NCBI GenBank assembly: GCA_037179385.1
Contig: CM074187.1
Location: forward strand, 16,245,450 to 16,309,449
Length of the DNA: 64,000 nt
Reading direction: 5' to 3'
Source: Holothuria scabra
Lineage: Eukaryota > Echinodermata > Holothuroidea > Aspidochirotida > Holothuriidae
A model generated the notes under the pieces. That model was not told the DNA's origin. It was given only the letters and a program-made list of their open reading frames with translations, and ran no database searches. Of this stretch, positions 1 through 13,600 are shown piece after piece (the first letter of the stretch is position 1; each line of letters starts with the position of its first letter). The position numbers and the translations under genes were made by a program.

Positions 1-1555
1 CAACAATGATGCATTTGGCCTTGAAACAATCCTCTGCCCCATCCAGTGCAAAAAGAAAAGGTCGAAAAGAGGTTATGTTTGCCACTAGACCAAATAAGAA
101 TTTAGATGTTGAGGCTTAAAACTCCAAACAAACCACCAAACCAAACATAGGAACAAACAATTGTGTTAGATCCCTTAAAAAGATCTGTGATATTTTCAGT
201 GAAATATAACTTTAAGAATGGTAATTATCATTTTCTATTGATCTGCTTTGTCAGCAAAGTTTTAAACAACTGTCAAAAGTTCACTTCTTTGTAATTCATG
301 TAATTTGCTCTTCCAAATTTTCAAATGTTTAATTGACTTAGCATTTATATTTCTGTTTTTACATTATTTTGAATATTTGAGAGTCATCAGATGCAATTTT
401 TTAAGGATAATTCCTGGAAAGATATCACACTTTGTTTTAATGGAAACAAAGAGGGTTTCAACCTTTAACTAAGGAAGCAGAAGTTTGGAGAGCTCCCCAC
501 CCCCTTCCCCCACTCATCACTCTCCTTTTTCCTACACCCTTAAATCACTATCAGTTGAAATTCATTCTCATGATGTAATATATTTTCAACCCTTTTATTC
601 AACAATATTCACAATTTAATCTCATTCATGATCTGCTTCAAGTTAGTATATTTTATTTAATACTTATTTGGTCATGAGTTTACATGGTTGGAGATTTTTG
701 CATAACTAAGCATTCAAACACTTCAGTCAGACATTAACAAGCAGGGCCAAAATCTTAAATAGCTGAACACTTGAAACATAGCATTTAAGGAGATAATCCA
801 TTAAGAACTCTTTGGCAGTTCCCTGCAGCACAGAGCAAAAAATACAATTTATTAATCACTGATATTTAAAAAATAAAATAAGAAAAAAAAAACAGCATTA
901 TCAAAATGCAAAATTGAATCATCCAACTTCCAACTTTTGGTACCCTTTGAGATGATCTCTCATTGTTCTGATGTACTGAATATTCACAATTTAATGATGG
1001 TGTCCTCATAGTTCAGGACAAAGTTAATATTGATGATGAAAGTAATAAATTGTGTCTTCACAGGTTTCAGACTAACACAGCAAAGAATTGTCACCAGTGA
1101 TCTGATACATATTGAACAAGTTAAAAATAATCTCTCAACATCCCTGTTGTTGTAAAACAAGTGTTCTACTGAAAGTGTATGATTCTCAAATTTTTCTGGG
1201 CATATTTTCACATTTTAACCTTCTTCCAACCAAGTAACAGATACAAGTACATTGAAGAGTACCAAAAAAGAAGTGGCTTCATGCTGAGATAATGCATCAT
1301 ACTGAGATAATGCTTGCACTATGAGTCTCCTTTTGAAATTGGAAAATTAAATGAATCTAGGCAAAAATATTGCTTTGCATTTTAGTTGAAAAATCAGTTT
1401 GTGGGAATCGTGAAAAGCACAATCTAAGCATTTGTAGACAAATATTTTTCTGATTGGATTAACAACACCACAATAAGATTATTGTGACCAACAACAATGG
1501 AAGAAAATGAAAGAACAATAATTTGAAAGCCAGTGGTGATATACAGTGAGACTTG
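1..1555. other. AT-rich sequence, no feature seen
   Basis: Only short random ORFs on both strands, no splice-bordered exon, no repeat of note. It may be spacer or intron of a gene outside the window. Confidence 0.5.
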
Positions 1556-1559
1556 TAAA

Positions 1560-2345
1560 AAGCTGATTATCATTTCAGAAACAGAAGTATATGTTATAGA
1601 GAAAAAGGGAAATGATATTTCATGGAACCTTCAGGAAATTTACATAAATAAAACATGAAGGCTAAACAGGAATACACATGAAGACACCACGCCACATGAT
1701 CGAGGTGTGATGTCAGCTGCAGTAATTATCATTTCAGTAGGAACTAAATGATAAAGAGATAAAACTACTTGACATTTCATGGTATGTTCAAGAAATTTGC
1801 ATAAGTAAATAGATGAAGGCTAAACAGAAATAAACATGAAGACACCACACCATATGATGGAGGTGTGATGTCAACTGCAGTAATTATCATTTCAGTAACT
1901 TAAGTTGAAGAGATAAAACTACTTGAAATTTCATAGATATTCAAGAAATTTGCATAATAAAAAGATGAGGGTTAAGTAAAGAAATGACCATGAAAACACC
2001 ACACCACTTTAATTGAAAGAAGTGTGATGTCAACGGTCCTAATTATCATTTCAGTAGAAACTAAATGTTAAAGCCATAAAACTACTTGAAATTTCATAGA
2101 TATTCAAGAAATTTGCATAGTAAAAAGATGAGGGTTAAATAAAGGAATGACCATGAAAACACACCACTTTAATTGAAAGAAGTGCGATGTCAACAGTCAT
2201 AATTATCATTTCAGTAACATCTAAATGTTAATGAGATAAACTACCTGACCTTTTATGTGCAAAAAGTGATTAAGGATAAACAAAGGAATTAAACAGACAC
2301 CATTTTATAATGGATAGAGGTGTGACAATGTCAACTACTTTTAAA
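1560..2345. repeat. 160-bp tandem repeat, about five copies
   Basis: The string ATTATCATTTCAG recurs at about 1564, 1725, 1884, 2043 and 2203, a period of 159-161 bp. Each unit also holds TTCAAGAAATTTGCATA and an imperfect inverted pair (ACACCACACCA ... AGGTGTGATGTCA). Copies differ by several percent, so the array is not recent. Confidence 0.9.
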
Positions 2346-3774
2346 ACAGTATTCCATTTTAAATATTTTTTCACATAAATCAAATTGATATGATACACTC
2401 ACATTGCATGAGTGACAATTCTTTTTCAAAATATATAAACTGTTTACTAAAATATGCAGTTAATAAACTGTTGCTCTTGCTATCATGCACCACAATATCG
2501 TCATCTCCATAAAACTACATCTGCACCTTCCTTAAAAAGGAACTCAATGCTAATAAACAGAGAGGTAGTTTTGCCAAAGACCCTGATTCTATGTGAGTGC
2601 ATATCCAGAGTGGGACAAATCAGAAAGCAATGTATACTCCAATTAATGCATTCCCCCTACTTGTAAAGACATAAAGACGAATCCATCTAAAATCAAGGGT
2701 GCATATCCTAAATGTCCTCCCTAGATTCCCTAGCAAAGAACTGATAGACAAAACCAAACAAATGTTCCTAAATGAATTGCCTGAAAGAAGTTAGTCCTCT
2801 TAAAACAAAAGGTTTTACTAAAAAAAAGGGGGTAAGTGAAGAAGGAAGATGGCAACACCTTCAAATATTAAAATATTCAAAATGAATTAATTTGATTAGT
2901 TCTAACACCATACCTCCAGTAGGGTGGCACATTGCATACGTATGACAATAAACACATAACTACATATAAAATGCAAAAAACATAACAAAAGCCAAATGGC
3001 AGTGTACATCATTTTTTGTTATTTAGATAAAGTAATATTATTTAATGTTAAAACTTGTGCATCTTGTAATTTCAAATTTAAAAAGTGATCAGAGATGAAT
3101 ATTCAATTTTACTGTAAGGAATGGGAAAGGAAGCATAAAAATTTGAAAAATAATCCTTAATCTGGTTCCTTTAAAACAGGAATGTATCAGATGAAAAAAA
3201 TTGATATCACTTGAAAAGATTTCTGACAGATTTCAGTTAAAAAACTACAGTAAAGACAGAACATGTGCTGTATAAACATATACATGTAATTCCTACAAAT
3301 CTCAAAGTCCCTATAAGTGTATGAAAAGAAAGGTTTGATATTAATTACACTACAGCTTCCTTCGAAGGTTTTTATAACTAAGGCACACTTTTACATTATT
3401 AACATGAATAAAACTTTTACATTATTAGTTTAATTTTTATTCTTGCAAAATATGACAGACTCTTTTTTAAAAATTTATTTCATTAAAAGAAAATTGCATA
3501 AATCTTGAAGAAGATGAAAGAAAGATATCATTACAAGGAAGACTATAAATAAATTTACTTTGCAGATATATATAAATTGTTTACATAATTTGAGAAGAAA
3601 ATATTCCAAGAAAGTCATGAAGAATTTGAGTATTGATTTCATTCAGTTGAAAAAGCATTTTATTTGGTTTTAAATTGTGAACAAATAGCTCCTTTAGATA
3701 TTAATTATAGCGTGCTTTCATAGCTAACCAAGAAACAGCTGACAACCCATGTCAGACTGTTGAACTGAACATTG
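2346..3774. other. AT-rich stretch, no feature seen
   Basis: No exon-like ORF on either strand and no inverted or tandem repeat recognised. Confidence 0.45.
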
Positions 3775-4471
3775 TTTATTTTTGGGAGCAGTGGGTGTGG
3801 CTTTCCAATGAATCTTATGTATTGACAACACACTGATGTTGTCCTTTAGGCAGAACATTGGAACACACACATAAAAATTCCCTGTAGCAGACTAAGTACT
3901 TATTTGACTGGTTGTTTAATCAGCTGTCTACATTTAGTGTTGTTGGTTTGTTTTGCCCCCAAAGGAGGGCGTACTTTCTGCTCTGTGACATCATATTCTC
4001 AAGGTCTATTGTTATATTACATGAACTACACTCTCTTATTTTCTCTTTCCACACAACCTTGGCAAAGTTTCATACTGTACTGTATTCCATGTAGGGGGAA
4101 TTACAACAGCTGTGTAGAGGTACTTATAACCATCTGAAGGTCCTAGCAAATTGTCTTCCCATTGGTTAAACCTCCACTACAAGCCGTTGCAGCCCCCCCC
4201 CCTTCCATTTCAACACATACAGAATGGCCTATATTCAAATTTTGATCAGGTGTGCAAGTATGCCTTTCTTTGTACTAACTTCAGTGTTATCTTCCCTTAG
4301 TTCCATTACTCAACTGCTATTTACAAATTAGGAGTCAAATTAGATACGTTTTTCTCCAAAGGTTTTCATTGTTTTTGCTATAAAATGCTTGCTGTCTAAA
4401 AAGCTGCTAAATTTTGATACAAACCAAATAATTTGGTCTGAAATTGTGCTAAATCTATGAATAAAAGAATT
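3775..4471 (-). other. Probable 3' UTR of the 4472..6134 unit
   Basis: No coding signal on the minus strand. The first AATAAA after the stop on that strand is at 3780-3775. Further copies lie lower, for example near 3662. The end point is therefore approximate. Confidence 0.35.
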
Positions 4472-6134
4472 TTAGTGCCAGTAGTAAGCATTCTGACCCT
4501 GAAATTCATGTTTCTTCCCCGATCCTATGTTATCCCTCAAATCTGGATTAGTTTCAGGAAAACTGTTATGGAAGGATTTTCTAGCATCACTTTTGGTGAA
4601 AGAATTTTGGAGATTCAACAGGGAAGTCTGAGGTTTGTTTCCATAGGGATGATCAGGGGTCCACTTGAAGCGGAATTCAGCTGTACCATCAGGATTGTGA
4701 TGTCTGGAATCCACAACTGGGTTTGAATGAAGGTTCCTGTAAGCAGGGTCATACAGTGGTTTGCTAGAGGCACTGGTGGAATTGGGATTAGAATTATCCA
4801 ATATTTTATTTGCCTCGGGGGGATGTTTTAAGCTGTTTGATTCTAGGTTGCTGTTTCCAGAATCGTACCCACTATCTCCAAACCTAGTGGGAAGAGACTT
4901 CGTTAATGATGTCATGTCTAGTTTTGCATCCACTTCCCTTACTTTATCAGGACTGTAACTATGTGTGTATGTGGACTGAGAAGGTAGACTTTGAGCGGGA
5001 GGGGTACCCTCATGTTCAACTGGTTTACTTTCAGTTTGCTTGGTACCACTGCTATGATTAACAAATGGGTTTGCCCCAGGATTCCCAGCAAATTGATATT
5101 TTTTCTCATCACCACTTGCAAATTTACCTGACTGGACCATCTCCAAGAATTCACCCTCTTTTTTATATTGATCAAGGACAGCACTGGTCTTATGGTAATC
5201 CCATGGTAACACATAGTCGTATTCATAGGGGTTGTCACCGTCGTAGTAAAACGGAGCCTTTGCGGTGTATATCTTATGAAGGGTATCATAGTAGACCGAA
5301 GGTTGTAGCTGGGGACTGGTGTAATCCACTTTACGTTTCAGAAGGGTAAGATCATGGTGGTGCTCCCTCAATTCAGCTTCTTTCCATCGCGCATTATCTG
5401 TCAAAGTCTTTAGATCTTGCTTATGTTTCTCTGCCATCTCTTTGAGATAATTCTTCGGTTCAGAATCATATGCCTTCTTCCTTGTGTCCCCACTCAGTTT
5501 TAGTGTCTGGGGATCGACTGTGGCCTGTCTGAGCTTCAACTTTTCCAACTGTGTCTCAGGGTGTTGTAGTTGTTGGAGTCTTTGCCATTCAGCCATTTCT
5601 GAAGGTTTTCTGAAGGAAGCATGGGTTTCACTTGGTAGGTTTGGATGTTCTCTCACCTTTAATATAAATGATGAAGAATATCTAAGCTCAAAGCATGGAT
5701 GAGGAAAGTCACATCTTCTGAGAATTACATGTGATTAAGTTTAAGAATGGTAATGTGTAAGATATGCCACCAAAAGTTTTTAACTTGAACAAAAATGTTG
5801 AATTGCAAACTATCTGAGAATTCATTGTAACACTAAAAATGCATTTACATGCTTTTCTAACATGCCTGAGTAGGAGAAAGGCTGTGAATTTTAAAGAAAT
5901 GCATGCCATTCCCATTGAAAACCCTCCCTGCGTCGTGCTACAATAGGCCCCACCTATTATTCCTTCGCTGAGCCTTACCTTATCCATTTCAATGACAATC
6001 TTGGGCACATATGGCACATACTGTATTCGGCCATCTTTGATGACACATCGCACCATCTGGTTTGGTCCAATAAGACGGGAAATTCTACCTTCCAGAGGCC
6101 TGGGGGGCATGAAGGTATTGTAAGATCTTGTTCG
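4472..6134 (-). CDS. Two 3' coding exons of a second putative axonemal-type protein, or the alternative 3' end of the upstream gene
   Basis: Exon 6134-5979 (156 nt, 52 codons) follows a strong acceptor, a pyrimidine tract ending TTTGCAG. It joins in phase 0 to exon 5656-4472, ending TAA. The joined reading is 446 residues. The first exon contains RTRSYNTFMPPRPLEGR and GPNQMVRCVIKDGRIQYVP. The second opens with VREHPNLPSETH, has a charged helical stretch (residues about 80-180), a Tyr/Asp-rich patch (FYYDGDNPYEYDYVLPWDY), then about 200 residues rich in Ser, Asn, Pro and Gly that look disordered. No enzyme motif is seen. No start exon was found between 6135 and 10600. An internal ATG (MPPRP) could serve as a start, but the good acceptor argues for an upstream exon. 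Exon 10 of the upstream gene also ends in phase 0 and could splice here directly. Family not recognised. Confidence 0.82.
5657..5978 (-). other. Intron between the two exons of the 4472..6134 unit
   Basis: Donor GTAAGG at 5978, acceptor TTTATATTAAAG before 5656. No other feature seen in its 322 bp. Confidence 0.8.
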
Positions 6135-6649
6135 CTGCAAAGGAAAAAATGAAAAGAAAGTCAGAAGAAGGTATTTTCAAATCACACTGGCAATGTTTTC
6201 CTTGCCCAACTATTTACTCTTATAACTTCGGCTAGTTGGTTATGGCAAATGCATCAACAATGTGTTCTGCATTCAGTTGGGAAAAGACTGGTTGTTTCCA
6301 ACGCTGGAAATAGCACCTAGAGAGAAAAATTGCTCCTGTATGAAAGTTAGTGAATCAGGTAAGAAATTGTTCGTGTTAGTAATACATCATTACTGGGAAT
6401 AACCTGTATTGAAAAACAGAGCAATGACAGAGAATGAGAAACTGAAAGGATATTCTGGAAGTATAGAAACAGGTGTCTGTTGCTGAACAAAATGGAAAAT
6501 GTGTGGTCATACTGTAACTAACTGTGGGATACAAAATTGCCCTGCATCACATTCTTGGTTTGAAAAAAGTACAAACTGTAAAATTGAAAGGTTACATTTT
6601 ATTATGTGTAGATGTAGTTCATAGTCTGTATGTAGATCAACTGCGTGGT

Positions 6650-6860
6650 CAAGTGATTGCCATGTGACTTGCAGGTCTGACTGTTCAACTCCTGGTCCGG
6701 TCATAACAAAGACTTTAAAAATGGAACCTACTACCATTGTGCTTGGTGCTAAGCATGAAAAAAAAAAACATGCCAGGGAGCCACAAATTGAAAGAAGTTT
6801 CATGTGGCCACCCAGATTTAAACCAATTGGTTAGAAAATGAGCTGCAAAACCTCACCTAA
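6650..6860 (+). repeat. SINE copy (tRNA-Glu-like family), degenerate
   Basis: Contains the family body: CTTTAAAAATGGAACCTAC near 6711, then TGTGCTTGGTGCTAAGCAT and GCCAGGGAGCCACAA, in the same order as the better copy at 56825-57060 but on the opposite strand. The tRNA head is decayed. Confidence 0.6.
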
Positions 6861-7210
6861 CTTTACACAGTGTTTAGTTGTCATACAACCCCATCAAAAT
6901 AAAGTTTGACATGTTCTCCCTTTCAGGAACCTCAAAATGGATTTTAAACTAAGGTGGATATTTTGGGGTTACTGGGGTAGTTGTGGAAAACCCTGTAAAA
7001 AGTGATTTCAGTTTGATGGTGTAATTTATGTGATGTACAACAATGCAATCAAGTGTTATTTGTTTCATTGCTTTCAAACCTATGGACTACATGTTGGTAA
7101 GTATTGTTTTTTACAAAATTAAAATTCTTTGTCTTGTCTCTGTGGTAGGTTTTGAAGTTTCAAGTGGAAGCATGCTATGTAGGAGGCTAGGAGCTGTGGG
7201 AATAGCTTAA

Positions 7211-7470
7211 AGGGGAAATGCAATCATCCAAAGTTGAAGTAGTGTAGTAGACTGTCTTGTTTCATGGTTCACTCTTGAAAGTCATGTGACACTATTTTTT
7301 TCTCCTCAGATATGAAATAGTACTAGAAGTAACTGCTTGTTTTGCTTTCAATATGCATTATTGAAGTCCTAAAATATTATGAAACATACTTTGAAGAGAA
7401 ATTTTTAGGGAGGCAATTCTGAGATTCAGCTAATGCTTCAAAATAAGGTTGGGGTGACTGCTCTTGCCCT
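7211..7470. mobile_element. MITE family B, TTAA target site
   Basis: A 260-bp element bounded by TTAA on both sides (7207-7210 and 7471-7474). Ends are AGGGGAAATGCAATCATCC and GGGGTGACTGCTCTTGCCCT, imperfect inverted repeats. Related copies at 9450-9696 and 35763-36008. No coding capacity. Confidence 0.7.
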
Positions 7471-8794
7471 TTAATTAAACCAAAAAGGAAATGGACACAT
7501 TAAAACCCTGCAAAATGAATAGAACCTTTACATGATCTTCCCATAACTTGTTTATGCAAACATCCTATTTGGTTTGGGGACAATGGACAAGTCTGCAGGC
7601 CTGGAGGAATTTCTTTATGCTTTATGATGCTTTGTGGAAAGTAAAAAATATTTGCATCACTTTTTCTGACTCATTTTTATAAAACTACAAACAACATGTA
7701 ATGGAATTGGTATCTGAATTGCTAAGTCTAGGTTTTAAATCTCCAGCCTGATAGCTTCTAGGCATTGGGGATGCAATGATGAAGATACCAATCTTATTTA
7801 ATTTTTTTTATTTTTTGATGAAGGAGATTGCAATTTTTGTCTCTCTTTTTTGTTCTTAAGCTTGCTCTTTTTTCTTAATGTAGTGTGTCTATCTCAATCA
7901 GGTCCATAGGCAGGGGAAAGGGGGTGAAGTCCTTCTTATTTATTTTTTTTTTTCATCCCAACAGATTTTAAAAGTTAATGCCATTGACTAAATACATTTT
8001 CAAACATCCCCCAGCCTCTCTGTAAAATTTTGTTGCCCCCCTGGGGGTTCCTGTATCCTGCCTGGCTATGGGCTTGACCTTATCTCATCTTACTTCCCAT
8101 GTTAATGCAGGTCTTTATGTATTGCTAAACCACAGTAACTAAGTTTGAATGAAAAAGCTAGGAAGGGGCAAGTTTAAGGGACAATGGGCCCTTCCAGCAA
8201 TTTTTTATTTGTGAGCAGCAGCCCCCTTCCCCCTCCTTCAATTTGTAGTAGTTCATACCACATAGATGCACTATTTAAGCTGGATAGAGCATGCATCCTC
8301 TATTCAGGTGGGATGTTTGTTACTGCTGGGGACAGGGTATCCTATGTTCAGGGAAACATGGATAAAAATTTTGACACATTCACTTCTGCTATGGTTATAG
8401 TGTCCTACAGAAGCAAAAGGCATAGCTTAGATACAGCTCTGGTACAACTGTAACCATTGGCTACCACCAGCCATTGGCTTCCAGTATTCTATATCTCACA
8501 AGGAAACTAAGAATGCCAAAACAGATTTGAATTGACACTATTGGATCTCAATGGTGACAAGAAGTTTGTCAGAAACTCCATATCATGTGTAGATATTATG
8601 TGTATCGTGTTAGATGGGGATAGGCGATCTATCTTTTCTTTGAAAAAAGAAAGGAAAAGAGAAGGGGACACTATTTGATGTCTGTTGCTGAATAATGAGT
8701 CACAAATGTAAGGGAATTTTTGGATGACACAACACTGGCAGTAATGGGTGAATATAGTCAAGTGGAATTTCAGTCTGAGATGGGACTGTCAAGT

Positions 8795-9140
8795 TCAGTC
8801 CTAAACCGGTTAGTTGGTTAGATGAGATTGTACAACTTAGTTTCCAACCAATTGGTTTAGGTCAGGTCGCTCCAGCCTTTTTTCCAGTTGTGGCTCATTT
8901 GGTTTATCTTCCTTACTCCATTGCTTTGATGAGCAAAAAGCACAATGACAGTCGGTTCAATTTTTTTTTTTTTTTTTAATTTTTTGGTATGACCTTCCCA
9001 GGAGTTGAACTCCAGCCCTCCCAACTGTAAGTTGGATGCTTTAACACTTGAACATGCAGTACTAAAGGTTAGATTAGGTTTATAGGTTAGATGGAGTTTT
9101 CTATCCCAGTATGTGACCATCTGGTTCAGGTCGAGCCAGT
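8795..9140 (-). repeat. SINE copy (tRNA-Glu-like family) with internal poly-T
   Basis: Carries TTTTTTCCAGTTGTGGCTCA, CTTACTCCATTGCTTTGATG and a decayed B-box region (GGAGTTGAACTCCAGCCC on the plus strand). A run of 18 T at about 8961 lies in the middle. Flanked by several GGTTAGAT repeats, perhaps from a second truncated copy. Confidence 0.65.
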
Positions 9141-9449
9141 CCTAAAGGTTTATCATCTTGTTACTACTAAGAGCAAATGGAAGTATGACTTCTCTGGCCA
9201 GACTTAGATTTTGCTGGAACAAGTTAAAGTAATTTATTGACATGGAAACATATGTTGTTATGTTGTTTCCTTCCAGGAAAAAAAAACTTTATTCTCACTC
9301 TAACAAAATATAACAATTCACCATGTAACCATGTACAAAAGAAAAAACCATATCCTTGAATGTAAAATGTTGACATGAAAAGTTCACATGTTAAACTCCT
9401 ATTATATTATAACATATTATTACACATTAGACAACCACTGGTACCTTAA

Positions 9450-9696
9450 AGGGAAAAAGCAGTCACCCCAATGTGGCAGAGTAAAGTAGACTAGTTTATT
9501 TCATGATTGGCTCTTGAGAAGCATGTGAGAAAAGTTTTCTCACTCAATTGAGATGAAGGAGTCACTGTTTGAATTTCACTCAGTTATGTAATATTTATGA
9601 TCTGAAGTATCCTCAAAAATACTTGGAAGACTAATACAAGGTAATTTATGAAATTTAACTCTTCTGAAATAAGGCTTGGGTGACTGCTTTTGTACT
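9450..9696. mobile_element. MITE family B, second copy
   Basis: Left end AGGGAAAAAGCAGTCACCCC directly after TTAA (9446-9449). The right end TGGGTGACTGCTTTTGTACT is decayed and its TTAA has become CTAA. It shares the internal motif TCATGATTGGCTCTTGAGAAG with the copy at 7211. Confidence 0.65.
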
Positions 9697-10624
9697 CTAA
9701 TCAAATAAACTAATCAAATAAACAGTGGTTGTCTAATAAACTTATATTACCTTGGTAATTCCAACCAAAACTAAAACCCAAGAATAAAACACTGATATTA
9801 CCACAAATATACAGCACAAATTCTTCCAGTATTAAAGGACTTATAAAAGTTTGGACATATAATGGTAGTGTTCAATTACTATTGCAACAGTATGTATTGA
9901 TAAAAATGTTTTACCTTGGTTTTACTGAGTGTGTATTTAACTTATATGGAAAATAAACATTGCAATATGTCATTATATGACAAATTTTAATATAATAAAA
10001 CATAAGAGTAACTTTCCCATTTCAGGTGACTTATTGCTTCACATTTCTCTCAGTGAACCAAAATTTGCACTCTCTAAAGCCTCACTTTCTAAAGCATGTC
10101 TCAATAAACCCTTCTGGTACCTGTCTTTCCCTTCAGTTTTGTTACCCTCTGGATCAACTACTTGCCCCAACTACTGGTACAGAATTGCAATTTTACTGTC
10201 ACAGTGCACCAACAAAAGTTTAAGTAATACTTCATCATCTATCACACATTTATAACTTGGTCTTTGAAATTCTTCAAATAAGTCAAAATTTCTTGCACAA
10301 GGTTGAAACTGCCTAATTGTATAACTAGCCCCCTCTTTCCTATCCCTCTCCTGACTGAACAATGCTTTCAGCACAAATTTTTCTTTCCCACCCCATTATT
10401 TAAATAAATAAACAGAGCTCATATCCAGCTACAGAAGATTACTGTCTTATCACCCAGTAGACTGACCCTGTCATTAACTTTTAAAAGAGATTTTGTACTA
10501 AATGCTAGTGAGTATGATGGACTCTGGCAAATTTACATCAAAAACTTCCAACTTTGTTAGTTGAACGTAATTGTGTAAAAGAGTGAATTGTAGAATTCTA
10601 ATTCAAATCATTACAAGTATTTTC

Positions 10625-13600
10625 CTATGCCTTCAAATAAGCCTTATTCCAAGCTGTCCGTTGTGTAATACTTCCTGGTCGTAAAAAGGGGAGAGAATTT
10701 CTTTGCTGTAAAAGAAAAGAAATAAAGATGTTAACATCATGCAAAATTATTCAACTACATAATAAAGCAACAACATAAAAAATATTCAAGGATGTCATCC
10801 CTGGCATGAAGATCAAAAGGCAAGACGAGGATGGTGATTTCCCTGGCAAAGAACTTGTGATAATCTGCAGATTAGAAGCCTGAACTTGAGAGAAGTGGTA
10901 GTGAAACTATGCATACAATCAGTATAGAAATTGATACAAGCAAAAAAGGAGGGGGGACTCATAGGCAAGAAGCCTGAAGTCACAGGAACATCTTTAAACA
11001 GAGAAAGTGTCTGGACAGTCAGGCAAAAATTCTATCAGTGATAGGGACAATACAAATGCAAGCAGTTTGATTTTTTTTTTTTTTGTTAGTTAGATGAATT
11101 TAATGACACACTAACAGGAATAAGATATATAGTCTCGGCATGATAAGAAAAGTTTAAAAACAATTTCAAAGTTCAGTTGACTATTACAACAGGTGGGAAT
11201 TTGGAAGTACCATCCAAAAATTCTACAAGCCCAGCCCACAAGGGGTTTGAGCAGCCTAGATAGTTTGAAGTAAATGGGAACACTACTGATGGCAGTCTGA
11301 CCATGATAGCCATGGATGTTACAGAAGGAGCAACCTATGAAAGTCATACACAAGTGCCAGAGCATTTCAATTTGGCTAACTGGACATGAAGGGAGGTGTG
11401 TTACCAATATACATCCACAACAGCACCTTAGTGACAATTGTTGTGCAATGGACGTTTGGATGGAAAAACAGAGAAATGTGCAAAACAATGACGTTGGCCT
11501 CCATACAGGAGGTGAAAAAGATGCAACTTCTGGTTGTTGTCTTTGTATCTTCCTTGCCTTCCTGCTATCAAGATGTAACAACAAACAAAAAGAAAGGAAA
11601 GACAAAAGTAAGTATTCTCCAGTCCATCCACTGAATAAACCAACTGAAATTAAAAAATGAACAATGTTAACTACAATTTCAAGGGGAGTGAGCAGCACCA
11701 CTGACTTCCACTCCCAACAACCTTTGGCCTCACTGGCAAGATGCATGATTTTGCTCATAGTATGAGTTGGTTCTTTGATAAGAAAAAAAAAAAAACCTCA
11801 ATATTCCCAAAGAAAGTCCAAATTTTTCAGAATTTCTTCCAGAGAATCCAAATTTTTCCTAATGTTCACCTTTAAAATTCTCAAATTTTCAACTTTTCCC
11901 ATTTTAAGAACCAACTGAAAATTTAAAAGATTTGCCTACTAAGAACTTTAATATAGGAAAAAACACTACTTTGGTTACCATGCCAATTACATACTTCTTA
12001 GAAAATTTCCCCATGTAGCCTCCACCCTCCATATATTTCCTACTTTACCCCTTTGGAAAACATGACTAACTCTTCTGCTTCAGATACCTACCAAACCATG
12101 TTCTTCAATTCCTGTTCTTTGTTCCTTCTCAAGCTTTTCATCAAAATTGTCAAGTCTCAGAGCATTTGCTGGGCCATAGCCTGTAAAGTTTTTGTTGTAT
12201 GTCGTCTGCCACTGGGCACGTTCAACATTGCGCAGTGCATTGGCAGTCTTAGGGTGTATTGAATGATCATAAGATCTTGTAGGATGGTTAGGTAAGACTG
12301 CTTTGGGTGGAATTGGATAAAACTGCTGTTGCCCAGATGTTGGTGTTTTTCTTTGCTGAAGAAAAAAAGGAGAAACATGCCTTGTTAAAAAGTAAGTTGG
12401 AAATGTTGTAAATGTTATTAAAGTTGCAAGGGTATAATAATAAAATCAATTTATCACAAAATATCAGCTATATGTAATTCTACACCAGTATGGGCATTTG
12501 GCCAAAAGACTTTGGGAGAGTAAGGCTTTGTAGGACGGTTGTTTTATGACAATAAGAAATTTGCTTATGAATTCCAACTTCAAATCAGGTGGCAATTAAT
12601 TCAACACTTTGGAACAAATTTGGTATTTTTTGAAAGACCAGTTCAGATGGGAAAACAGTAGATAGCCCATGGATGAAAAACTCTCCTTACATTGAGAGGG
12701 CCAGAAATCGAACTCCAGATGGTGGAACTCCCAGTTGCTAAGCTACATCACTTCAAATGCCACTGCCTGTATCCACTCGGCCACAGAACTGAGTGGATAA
12801 AAGGAGGTAGGGGGCACGTAAAACTCTAACATGCCCCCTGTAACTGGAAACTAGCTATAGACCAAATACTCAGTTCAGGAGTAAACTGTGTCTTGATTAA
12901 GTTGACTGAATGCAAACATTTCTTTTAAACAATTAAAAAGTACTCCAAGTGAACTTCAAAAAAATTACAAACCTGGAAGAATGTATCTCCAGGCCATTTT
13001 AATGGCTTTTTAAGTGAGTCTAGAGGTAACTCCTGCCTTTCCCATCTGTCAGAATTACCTGTGTAAAAAGAAAAGAGAGATCGCAATAGTTAAAAGGCAC
13101 AAGGGAAAGCAACAAATCCAGGGTTTAACTTGCCTAGACCTCAATCAACAAAATGAAACTACGCCAATACAGCTTACAGTAGTTTATTTTGTGTGAAAAG
13201 AAATACCTGCAAGAATCAGGGATTTCTTACACTTTTATTATCTGCCATTCTTTCATTTGGAAGGTCACTAAATTAGAGAAAAATTAATACAGGCCATTCA
13301 AAACCAATCAAGGGTATATAATTATCAGGAAATATAAGGAAATATTCTGAATGAAAGCAAAAATGCAACCAAAGTAAGTTCTTCAAAGTAGGCCTAGATG
13401 ATTGGTATCTGCACTGTATTAAGTTATATTACTTGAACTAGTCAAGCACACAACTGAGAGCATATGAAGACATTTGATGCCTTTCCCCCCCCCCCCCTTT
13501 AAATGACTGTTTAGGCCAAGTACTCATTACTAAAAAATTAAAACCAATTCAGGGAAATCATGGGATTTGGTAAGTCTTCTAATCCCTTTAACTAATCCTT

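Noticed and set aside
11111..11758. Minus-strand ORF of 215 codons
   Set aside because: Codons do not encode a recognisable protein; Cys/Leu/Phe-rich composition is typical of noncoding sequence, it lies in an intron between two solid exons, and similar ORFs exist in other frames.
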